Assembly (NCBI GenBank): GCA_019240215.1
Contig: JAFAYQ010000036.1
Location: forward strand, 1-64,000
Reading direction: 5' to 3'
Source of the DNA: Actinomycetota bacterium
GTDB taxonomy: Bacteria; Actinomycetota; Actinomycetes; Streptosporangiales; Streptosporangiaceae
DNA: 64,000 nucleotides
The notes under the pieces were generated by a model. It was given only the letters and a program-made list of their open reading frames with translations, was not told the DNA's origin and did not search any database. Position 1 is the first letter of the stretch. Every line of letters starts with the position of its first letter. Below are positions 19,342 to 27,500 of the stretch, piece after piece. The position numbers and the translations under genes were made by a program.

Positions 19342-20802
19342 ATGTCACGGCGCTGGTGGGCTCTGGTGGCGGTCAGCCTGGCCACCCTCATGAGTTACCT
19401 CGACAACAACGTGGTCAATGTGGCCCTGCCGACGATCCAGCGCAGCCTGCACCTGTCGGTGTCCGGGCTGGAGTGGGTGGTCAGCAGCTACCTGCTGGTG
19501 TTCGCCGGGCTGCTGCTGGTCGGCGGCCGGCTGGCCGACCACTACGGCCGGCGGCGGCTGTTCCTGACCGGGCTCGGCATCTTCACGGCCGCGTCGCTGG
19601 CGGCCGGGCTGGCCGGCAGCGGGGCGGTGCTGATCGCGGCCCGGGCCGTGTCCGGCCTCGGCGCGGCGCTGATGGTGCCGACCACGCTGGCCATCATCCT
19701 GGCCACCTTCGACGACGCGGGTGAGCGGTCCCGGGCGGTCGCCATCTGGACCGCGATCGGCGCCCTCGGCCTGGCCTTCGGCCCGCTGGTCGGCGGGTCG
19801 ATCAGCCAGCACCTGCACTGGGGCTGGATCTTCTTCATCAACGTCCCGATCGGCGTGATCACCGCGATCATCGCGGTGCCGGCCATGGACGAGTCTCGCG
19901 GCGTCGCCGCCGGCGAGGCCCGGCGGCTGGACGTGCCCGGTCTGGTCGCCTCGGCGGTCATGCTGTTCTCGCTGGTCTACGCGCTGATCGAGGGCCAGGA
20001 CCGGGGCTGGACGTCACCGCTCATCGTGGCCTGCTTCGCGCTCGCCGCCGTGGCCGCGGGGGCCTTCGTGCTGATCGAGAGCCGGGCCTCGCACCCGATG
20101 GTGGCCCTGTCCCTGTTCCGCAACCGGGTGTTCAGCGGCGGTAACACGACGATGATGCTGTGGGCCTTCGGGATCTTCGGGATCTACTTCTTCACCGCGC
20201 TCTACCTGCAGGACATCCTGGGCTTCTCGCCGACCAAGGCCGGGCTCGCATTCGTGCCGATGGCCCTGGCCATGGCCCTGTTCTCCTTCCTGGCCGGCCC
20301 GGTCGCGGCCCGGATCGGCGCGCACCGCACGGTGGCCCTGGGCATGCTGATCATGGCGGGCGGCCTGGTCCTGTTCCTCATGCTGGGCCAGCACGCCACC
20401 TTCGCCGGCATGATGCCCGGGTTCCTGCTCTTCGGCGCCGGCGCCGGGCTGATGAACATGCCGCTGACCAACGCGATCCTCGGCTCCATGCCGCCCGAGC
20501 GCTCCGGCGTCGCCTCGGCCCTCCTCAACGCCTCCCGCGAGGTCGCCGGCCTGCTCGGCGTCACGGTCATCGGCGCCGTGCTCCGGGCCCGCCAGAGCGC
20601 CGAACTGCGCACCGGCACCCACCCGGCGGCGGCGTTCATCGACGGCTATCACGCCGGCCTGATCCTGACGATCGCCCTGACCCTGGCCGGCGTGGTCGTC
20701 AGTTACCTGGCCCTGCGCCGGTACGCCACCACCCGGCCCGCCGCCCCCGAGGAGCTGGCCGTCACCCCGGAGACCCCGGTCCCCGCCGGCGACAGCGCCT
20801 GA
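19342..20802 (+). CDS. DHA2-type MFS drug exporter, 14 TM
   Basis: 486-residue major facilitator with about 14 membrane helices. The helix-1 motif LDNNVVNVALPTIQRSL and motif A GRLADHYGRRRLFL are typical of the DHA2 (EmrB/QacA) proton antiporters. ATG start at 19342 with AGGAAGG about 10 bp upstream. Paired with the divergent TetR gene, which suggests inducible export of a toxic compound; substrate unknown. Confidence 0.93.
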   Translation: MSRRWWALVAVSLATLMSYLDNNVVNVALPTIQRSLHLSVSGLEWVVSSYLLVFAGLLLVGGRLADHYGRRRLFLTGLGIFTAASLAAGLAGSGAVLIAARAVSGLGAALMVPTTLAIILATFDDAGERSRAVAIWTAIGALGLAFGPLVGGSISQHLHWGWIFFINVPIGVITAIIAVPAMDESRGVAAGEARRLDVPGLVASAVMLFSLVYALIEGQDRGWTSPLIVACFALAAVAAGAFVLIESRASHPMVALSLFRNRVFSGGNTTMMLWAFGIFGIYFFTALYLQDILGFSPTKAGLAFVPMALAMALFSFLAGPVAARIGAHRTVALGMLIMAGGLVLFLMLGQHATFAGMMPGFLLFGAGAGLMNMPLTNAILGSMPPERSGVASALLNASREVAGLLGVTVIGAVLRARQSAELRTGTHPAAAFIDGYHAGLILTIALTLAGVVVSYLALRRYATTRPAAPEELAVTPETPVPAGDSA

Positions 20803-20852
20803 CCCTTCCACCGAGGCCCTACCGCCTCACCCGAGCCTCCCCACCAGCCCTC

Positions 20853-20870
20853 TGACAGCAGATGCTGTCA
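20853..20870. promoter_or_regulatory. 18-bp palindrome after the MFS gene
   Basis: TGACAGCA (20853-20860) and TGCTGTCA (20863-20870) around GA. It looks like a protein-binding palindrome but lies between two converging genes, so it may simply assist termination. Confidence 0.35.
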
Positions 20871-20886
20871 TCGCCAGGGAGGTGAC

Positions 20887-20919
20887 GCCGGCGGGCGGCT
20901 TCAGAAGCCGCCCGCCGGC
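20887..20919. terminator. Bidirectional terminator hairpin overlapping the surE stop
   Basis: Two perfect 16-bp arms, GCCGGCGGGCGGCTTC (20887-20902) and its complement (20904-20919), around one base. It spans the surE stop codon and last codons and lies 85 bp beyond the MFS stop, so it can serve both converging transcripts. No T-tract, as common in GC-rich actinobacteria. Confidence 0.7.
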
Positions 20920-21662
20920 AGCGTGCCCAGGTCCACCTCGGTGGTCTCGCCGATCCCGTGCACGGCGGTCACCGTGGCCCAGCCTTCCCGTACCAGGGCC
21001 CAGTCGCTGTCCGCCGTCACCTGGTCGTCGACCTGGGCGAAGGTGACCGGGACGTAGCCGTCCTGCCGTTCGCCGACCGTGACCTTGGCCGCCCCGTAGG
21101 CGGTCAGCCGGGCAGCCCGCAGCCCCTGCACCTGGTCCAGCGTCCGGTCGGGCACGTTGACGTTGATGACGACACCCGGCACCGCCCGTCCCAGGTACCA
21201 GTCCAGGGCCCGGGCGGCGACCTGCTCGGCGGTGTCCCAGTGCACGGCCGCGTCCCGGGCCAGCGAGAACGCCATCGTCGGGAGCCCGGCCGAAGCGCCG
21301 GTCAGAGCGGCCCCCACCGTTCCCGAGTGCAGGATGGCCCGGCCCAGGTTGGGGCCCCGGTTGATGCCCGCGAGGATGATGCCGGGCCGCTCGCCGAAGC
21401 CGCCGTGCAGCCCCACGAAGGCGATCATCGCCGGGGTGGCCTGGACTGCGACCGTGGGCACATCCTCCAGCCCGTCCAGCTTCCGCTCCTCGACCAGCAG
21501 CTTGCCGCCGGCCTCGAGCGCCGACATCATGGCGCTGGTACCGCTGCGTTCGCCGTTGGGGGCGGCCACGGTCACGTCCAGCCCGGCGGCCACAGCCACC
21601 TGGGCCAGGATCCGCACCCCGGGACTGTCGATCCCGTCGTCGTTGGTGATCAATGCGCGCAT
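20901..21662 (-). CDS. surE: SurE 5'/3'-nucleotidase
   Basis: Metal-dependent phosphatase acting on nucleoside monophosphates and short polyphosphates. 253 residues from the ATG at 21662, chosen because SurE proteins begin right at the metal motif (MRALITNDDGIDSPGV). An in-frame ATG at 21695 would add 11 residues. Other family marks: PNGERSGTSAM, the metal ligand region LAGINRGPNLG, and HSGTVGAALTGASAGLPTMA. The frame stays open far upstream opposite the next gene, but that part is shadow. Divergent from the JetA-like gene (102-bp gap). Confidence 0.93.
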   Translation of the reverse strand: MRALITNDDGIDSPGVRILAQVAVAAGLDVTVAAPNGERSGTSAMMSALEAGGKLLVEERKLDGLEDVPTVAVQATPAMIAFVGLHGGFGERPGIILAGINRGPNLGRAILHSGTVGAALTGASAGLPTMAFSLARDAAVHWDTAEQVAARALDWYLGRAVPGVVINVNVPDRTLDQVQGLRAARLTAYGAAKVTVGERQDGYVPVTFAQVDDQVTADSDWALVREGWATVTAVHGIGETTEVDLGTLPAGGF

Positions 21663-21764
21663 GACGCCATTATCGGCAGCAGTGGCAGCGCTCATTGGCC
21701 CAGCTGTTCCTCTTTTGCGGCAAACGCGAATCTCGCACCACAAGGGCACGGTAGCGTCGCGGCC

Positions 21765-23363
21765 GTGGATCGCGCGGACGAGGACGAGGCCAGGGCCTGG
21801 CCAGCGGCCGGGACCCCGGGCCGGCTGGCCGTAGCCAGCTACCTCACCGCACCGGCCGGGGCGGCCGCCCAGTACCGGCTGATCGTGGACGCGCTGCTCG
21901 ACGAGCAGACCCGTTCGCTGGCCGGGGTGTCCCGGTCCGGGCTGGAGACGCTGCTCCGCAACCGGGCGCCCGAACCGCTGACCGGCCGGCCGCCCGGCGG
22001 CAAAATGGAGCCGCTGCCGCTCAGCGACCGCCTGGACCAGCTGGTCGCCTGGGGGGTGGCCGTGACCTGGCCTGGCCCCGCGGACGAGCCCTGGTACCAG
22101 CTCAGCGCCGACGCGGCCCGCCTGCACACGGCCGTCCAGTCGCTCGGCCCGGACGCACCCGCCGCCCGCCCCGGTGCCTCGGCCGCCGCCAGCGCCGCCC
22201 CGCCGGTGCTGGCCGCCCAGCTGGCCCGCCTGGCCGAAGCGATCCCGGGCGACCCGGCCGCCGCCACCCAGGCCTGGTCGGCGCTGCGCACCACGCTGGC
22301 GGCGATGACCGAGGCCGCCGCGGCCTGGCGGGCCGGTCTGGCCGCCGCCCAGGCCGGAGCGCCCGACCCGGCCCGGGTGGCTGCCCGCCAGGACGCGCTG
22401 CGCCGCTACCTGGACGTGTGGGGCGGCGGCGTCGATCGCCACGGTCCCTCGATCGCCGCTCAGGCCGCCCAGCTGCTGGAGGCGGGCCCGCCCGCCTGGC
22501 GCCCGGCCGCCCTGCACAGCCTGGGCGCCGCCGTCCCCGATGACCGCCTGGCGGCGCTGCTGGACGACTACCGGGCCACCCTGAACGCCCTGCTGACCTG
22601 GTTCGGCCCCGGCGACAACGCCGCCCGGCGCCTGCGCCGTCAGCTCCGCGACGTCCTGCTCCCGCTGACCGGCGGCCACCGTTCGCCGGCCGCCGTCCGC
22701 GGCCAGCTGTCGGCCCGCGCCGACCTGCTGGCGCTGGCCGGAGCCCTCGAGCGATCTCCCTCCGACGACGCCGCCTGGTCCCTCTGGTCGGCCGCGACGG
22801 GACTGTTCGCCGCCCGCCACCTCCCGCACCCAACCCCCCAGCCGGCGGGCCCAGCTGGCGCAGTGTCGTTCTGGACCGCCGAGCCGGCCCCGGTCACCGC
22901 CGCCCTCGGATCCGCGGCCTCGGCCGCCGACCCCGGCCCGCGACCCGGAACCGAGGGGCCCGTGGCGGCTCAGGCCAGCCAGGTCGCCCGCCTGACGGAT
23001 CGGTCCGCGGCCCGCGCCGCCGCTCGCGCTGCCTTCGCTGCCGAGCAGGTCGCGGCGGGCGCGACCGAACAGGCCATCCAGGCCCGGTCCGGCCTCCGCC
23101 TGTCCGCCTGGACCGGCCTCGACGCCGCCCAGCTCGACGTCCTCCTGTCGTTCCTGGCCGTGCTGGCCGGCGCCCGCCCCGGCCCGGACGGCAGCCGCAC
23201 CATCCGGACCCCGGACGGCCGCTGGACGGTCCGCGCCGACCCCACCCCCGACGGCGCGCCGCCGCCGGCCGTCATCCGCACCCCGGCCGGCCAGCTCATC
23301 CACCCCGACCTCCGCCTCACCATCACCACCGCCCTCCCCGCCCTGGCCGGGAACCCCCGATGA
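21765..23363 (+). CDS. JetA-like (TIGR02677/DUF2397) subunit of a type II Wadjet/Mks condensin
   Basis: 532 residues. In Wadjet, JetA is the kleisin (MksF-like) that closes the SMC ring. The N-terminal winged-helix-like part (YLTAPAGAAAQYRLIVDALL, then LDQLVAWGVAVTW) and the C-terminal part (SFWTAEPAPVTAAL, a DRSAARAAARAAF helix, LDAAQLDVLLSFLAVL, then VIRTPAGQLIHPDLRLTIT) correspond to TIGR02677 as I know it. GTG at 21765 is the only sensible start: upstream in-frame sequence lies opposite surE. The ribosome-binding site is weak. Overlaps the next gene by 4 bp (ATGA). Very Ala/Pro-rich but otherwise like its neighbours in base composition. Confidence 0.8.
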   Translation: MDRADEDEARAWPAAGTPGRLAVASYLTAPAGAAAQYRLIVDALLDEQTRSLAGVSRSGLETLLRNRAPEPLTGRPPGGKMEPLPLSDRLDQLVAWGVAVTWPGPADEPWYQLSADAARLHTAVQSLGPDAPAARPGASAAASAAPPVLAAQLARLAEAIPGDPAAATQAWSALRTTLAAMTEAAAAWRAGLAAAQAGAPDPARVAARQDALRRYLDVWGGGVDRHGPSIAAQAAQLLEAGPPAWRPAALHSLGAAVPDDRLAALLDDYRATLNALLTWFGPGDNAARRLRRQLRDVLLPLTGGHRSPAAVRGQLSARADLLALAGALERSPSDDAAWSLWSAATGLFAARHLPHPTPQPAGPAGAVSFWTAEPAPVTAALGSAASAADPGPRPGTEGPVAAQASQVARLTDRSAARAAARAAFAAEQVAAGATEQAIQARSGLRLSAWTGLDAAQLDVLLSFLAVLAGARPGPDGSRTIRTPDGRWTVRADPTPDGAPPPAVIRTPAGQLIHPDLRLTITTALPALAGNPR

Positions 23364-24532
23364 CCGACCCCGCTACCCCCACCGCGCCGGCCGCCGGCCG
23401 GGCCGCCCAACGCGCCTTCGCCGGACTGCTGGCTCGCCCGCTGGTGACCGCGGCCAGCGACCCTGAGCTGTACCGGATGGTGACCCGGCACCTCGCCGCG
23501 GTGCGGGCCGCCGCCCGCGTCCTGGGGTACCGGCTGGCCTCCTCGGGCCAGGCCTTCCGGCTGGTCCGGGTGCCGGTCGACGGGGCCGTGACCGCCCCGC
23601 CGCCCCCGGCCGGGCGGCCGGAACGCCGGGTGCTGGCGCTGACCTGCGTGCTGGCCGCGGCCGCGGCCGACGTGACCGGCCCGGTGTCCCTGGCCGAGCT
23701 GTCCGGCCAGGTCGAGCAGCTGACCACCGGCGCCGCCGCCACCGTCTCGCCCTACGAACCCAGCCTGCTGGCGCACCGCCGCCAGCTGATCGCGGCGGCC
23801 GGGCTGCTGGAGTACTGGGGGGTGCTCCGCCGTCGGCCGGCCGGCCCCGCCCCGGACCCGGACTGGACCGGTAGCGGCGACGGCCCCGGCCCCAGCTACG
23901 ACGTCGACCCAGCCGCGCTGGAGCTGCTGACCAGCCCGGACGTGCTAGCCGCGGCACTCGCCCGGCCCCCGGAGCCCGCCCCCGCCTCCGCCGGTGACGG
24001 CGCCTCCCGGCTGGTGCGGACCCTGCGAGCGCTGGCCGAGACCCCCGCCGTCCTCTACGCCGAACTCGATGGCGATGACGCCGCCTCGCTGCGCGCCACC
24101 CGGGCGCTGCGTTCCCGCGAGGTCACCAGCCTGCTCGGCGGGCAGGTGGAAGCCCGGGCCGAGGGGCTGGCCCTGATCATCGACGACGAGCCGCGCAACC
24201 CGCTGACCGCCGACTGGCCCGGGCCCGGCCGGGCCGGCTGGGTCTCGCTGCTGCTGGCCGACGCGGCCGCCCGGGCGGGCCAGGGCCAGCCCGACGGTGC
24301 CGTCACCCTCACCAGTGCCCAGGTCGACGAGCAGGCCAGCGCGCTGCTCGCGGACCGGCCGGAAGAACTGGGCGGCGACCCGGCCGCGGTGCGGGCGGCC
24401 GCCGAGCGGCAACTGGTGCCGCTCGGCCTGGTCCGGGTCGGCGCCGACGGCGGCTGGTGGCTGTCCCCGGTCGCGGGCCGCTACCGGGCCACCGTAGATC
24501 ACCCAGTTGACGCCCAGGGGGGCCAGCCGTGA
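23360..24532 (+). CDS. JetB-like (TIGR02678/DUF2398) subunit of a type II Wadjet/Mks condensin
   Basis: 390 residues. JetB is the MksE/KITE-like winged-helix subunit that binds the kleisin. Family marks: RAFAGLLARPLVTAA near the start, LYRMVTRHLAAVRAAARVLGY, the segment LIAAAGLLEYWGVL, and the conserved core ARAEGLALIIDDEPRN near residue 265. ATG at 23360 overlaps the preceding stop, and its own stop overlaps the GTG of the SMC gene, so the three proteins are made in a coupled fashion, fitting a complex. Confidence 0.82.
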   Translation: MTDPATPTAPAAGRAAQRAFAGLLARPLVTAASDPELYRMVTRHLAAVRAAARVLGYRLASSGQAFRLVRVPVDGAVTAPPPPAGRPERRVLALTCVLAAAAADVTGPVSLAELSGQVEQLTTGAAATVSPYEPSLLAHRRQLIAAAGLLEYWGVLRRRPAGPAPDPDWTGSGDGPGPSYDVDPAALELLTSPDVLAAALARPPEPAPASAGDGASRLVRTLRALAETPAVLYAELDGDDAASLRATRALRSREVTSLLGGQVEARAEGLALIIDDEPRNPLTADWPGPGRAGWVSLLLADAAARAGQGQPDGAVTLTSAQVDEQASALLADRPEELGGDPAAVRAAAERQLVPLGLVRVGADGGWWLSPVAGRYRATVDHPVDAQGGQP

Positions 24533-27500
24533 CCGTACCGACGCCCATGCCCGCGCCCGGCGACCCCGGCTCGCTACCCGAGCCGACCCGGGCCGACCGC
24601 TGGCAGCTGCTGCGGGCCGGGGTGGTCAACCTGTGGGAGTTCGACGTCGCCGAGTACTGGCTGGCCGGCGGCCGGGCCCAGTTCGTGGGCCAGAACCAGT
24701 CCGGCAAGTCCACCTTGATGGCGCTGACCTCGCTGATCCTGCTGGCTGGTGACCTTGATCGCCAGCTGGTGGACACGTTCGGGCAGGAACACAAGGCGTT
24801 CCGCTACTACGTCGAGCCGACCAGCGACCCGCAGGACCGCCGCGAGAGCGGCCCCGCCACCTCCCGCGGCTGGGCCTGGCTGGAGTTCGGCCGCCGCGGC
24901 GAGGAGGGCCCCCGCTACTTCACCGGCCTGCTGTTCGCGCAGGCCCGCCGGGGGGCCACCGGGCTCGACCAGACCTGGGCGGTGGCCACCGGCTCGACCC
25001 GGGTCGGGGCCGGCCTCGACCTGCACCAGGCCGCCGCCGTCCGGCCGCCGTCACCGCTGGCGGCGGCGCCCGGTTTCCGCGTCGCCGCCGACGGCGCCGA
25101 ATACCGGTCCTGGGTCGCTCGCGAGCTGTTCGGGTTCACCGGCCCGGACCGGCTGGACGCGGTCGTCCGCATGCTCAAGGTGCTGCGCACACCGCACCTG
25201 GGCCAGCGCCTCGACCCGGGCTTTTTCACCGAGCAGATGCGGGTCGCGCTGCCCTCCGTCGAGCCGGCCCGGATCGCGGACCTGGCCGAGGGCTGGGACG
25301 CGCTGGACGCGCTGGCCCGCGACCGGGACCACGCCCGCACCGCCCGCGACGCGGTGGCCGGCTACCTGACCAGGGCCTGGAACCCGTGGGCCGACGCCGT
25401 CCTCCGCGGCCGGGCCGGCCAGCTGGCCACCAGCCTGGCCCGGCTGGACGAGGCCGGCCAGGACCGCGCGGCCGCCGAGCAGACGTTGGCCGCCGCCCAG
25501 GCCCGGATGACCGAGAGCGCCGCCCAGCTGCAGGCCGCCCGCGACACCCTGAGCCGGGTCGAGCAGGGCTATGAGGACCTGCTCACCTCCCCGGCCGGCC
25601 CGGAGCCCGGCCAGGAGTCCGGCCAGAACGCCGGCCTGAACGCCGGCCAGGATCCGGCCGGGACGATGGCCCGGGTCGAACAGCTCCAGCAGGCCGCCAT
25701 CCGGTCCCGGCAGGCCGCCGCCGACGCGGCCGCCGAGGCCAGCAAGTCCCAGGCCGCGCTGGACCGCCGGGCGGCCGAACGGCAGGCCGCCGTCGACGCC
25801 GCCACCCGGGCCGCCGACCAGGTGGCGGCCGCGGTCCGCGCCAGCACCGCCGCCGCCGAGGCGGCCGGACTGCCGGCCGAGACCGCCGCCTGGGCCGCCA
25901 ACGGCGAGACCGGCCGCCTGGACGCGGCCGTCCGGCAGCAGCGCCAGCAGGTGGCCGACGCCCGCCCGCTGCTGGCGGCGGCCGCCCGGGCCCGCCAGCA
26001 GGAGGAGGCCGCGGCCCGCTGGGCCACCCAGGCGACCGCCGCCCAGGGCCGCGCGGCCGCCCGGGCCGGTCAGGCCAGCCAGGCGGTCGACGCCGGCCTG
26101 CAGTCCCTGTCGGACGAGCTCGAAGGCTGGGCGGCCGCCCTCGGCGAAGACGCGCCGCCCGCCGACCAGCGGGCCGCCTGGCTGCTGGCGGTCAGCGAGC
26201 AGGCCGGCCACGACGAGCCCCGGCCGGTGCTGGGCGGCCTGGTGCGGGACAGCTGGCTGGCCCCGCGGACGGCCACCATGCGCGAGCGCGCGGCCGTGCA
26301 CGAGTACCACGCGGGGGAGCGCCAGCGGACCGGCCGCGAGCGCGACGACCAGGCCTCCCAGCAGCTGCTGGCCGAGCCCGAAGCGGCCGCCGGCACCCGC
26401 TTCACCCGCCGCCAGCGGCCTCCGGCCGGGCCCGACGGCAGCCCGCTGTGGCGGCTGCTGGAACCGCGCGAGAGCCTCGCCCCCGACGTCCTCAGCCATA
26501 TCGAGGCGGCGCTGGACGCGGCCGGGCTGCTGGACGTCTGGGTCACCCCCGACGGCGCTTGGATCCCCGCCCGCGACGGTCTCGACACGGTGCTGACCGC
26601 CGCCACCGGCTGGCCCGACACCACCGCCTCGTTCAGCACGCTGGCCTCGGTGTTGCATCCCGACCCGGACGCCGGGCCGCTCGCCAGCCGGGTCGGGGCG
26701 CTGCTGCACGCGATCGGCTACCAGGCCGAGGAGGGCCGGGCCCCGCTCAGCTACAGCTACGGGGTCACCGCCGACGGCCGCTGGCACACACCGTTCACGG
26801 CCGGCCAGGCCGGGCCGCCCGCGCACGGGGCCGAGCTGATCGGCGCGGCCACCCGCCGGGACGCCCGCGAACGCCGGGTCCAGGCGCTGCGCGACGAAGC
26901 CGGCCGCCTGCGCGACGAGGCAGCCGGCCTGCGCCGGGCCGCCGCCCTGCTGCGCGAGCAGCTGACCGCGCTGGAGACCGCCGCCGCGGGCGCCCCCAGC
27001 GACACCGGCCTGGTCCGCGCGGTGCTGGCCCGGCAGGCAGCCGAGGTGGAGCTGCGCCGGGCGGAGGCCGCCCGCGACCGGGCCGGCGAGGAGCTGGCCC
27101 AGGCCCGGGCGGCGACCCAGGACGCCAACACCGCGCTGCTCGGCCACCCGGCCACCGCCCGCCCGGGCGCGCTCGACGGGGCCGGGCTGGACGAGCGCAG
27201 CGGGGCGCTGCAGGCGGCCGCGGCCGCCGTCGCCGAGCTGGCCCTGGCCCGGGCCGGGGAGCAGGCCGCCCAGCAGGCGGCCGACTGGGCCCGCGCCCTG
27301 TACACCGAGACCGCCCAGCTGGCGGCCGAGGCGGCCGAACGGGCCAGCAGGGCCCTCCGGCACGCCGATCGCGACCAGGACGTCGCCGACAACGCCGAGG
27401 AAGCCCTCGACCAGTCCGGCCGTGACCTGCGGCAGGCCGCCCGCGAGCAGCGCGCCCGGCGCGACCAGCTGGCCGCCGCCCTGGACGGGCGGCAGGACGA

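Noticed and set aside
20958-21764. Open frame extending the JetA-like gene ~270 codons upstream
   Set aside because: It lies exactly opposite surE, has the His/Arg/Gly-rich composition of a shadow frame, and the family's conserved N-terminus begins just after the GTG at 21765.
21663-23303. Long leftward open frame joined to surE
   Set aside because: Antisense to the JetA-like gene, Gly/Gln/Arg-rich with no family resemblance; SurE begins at MRALITNDDG.
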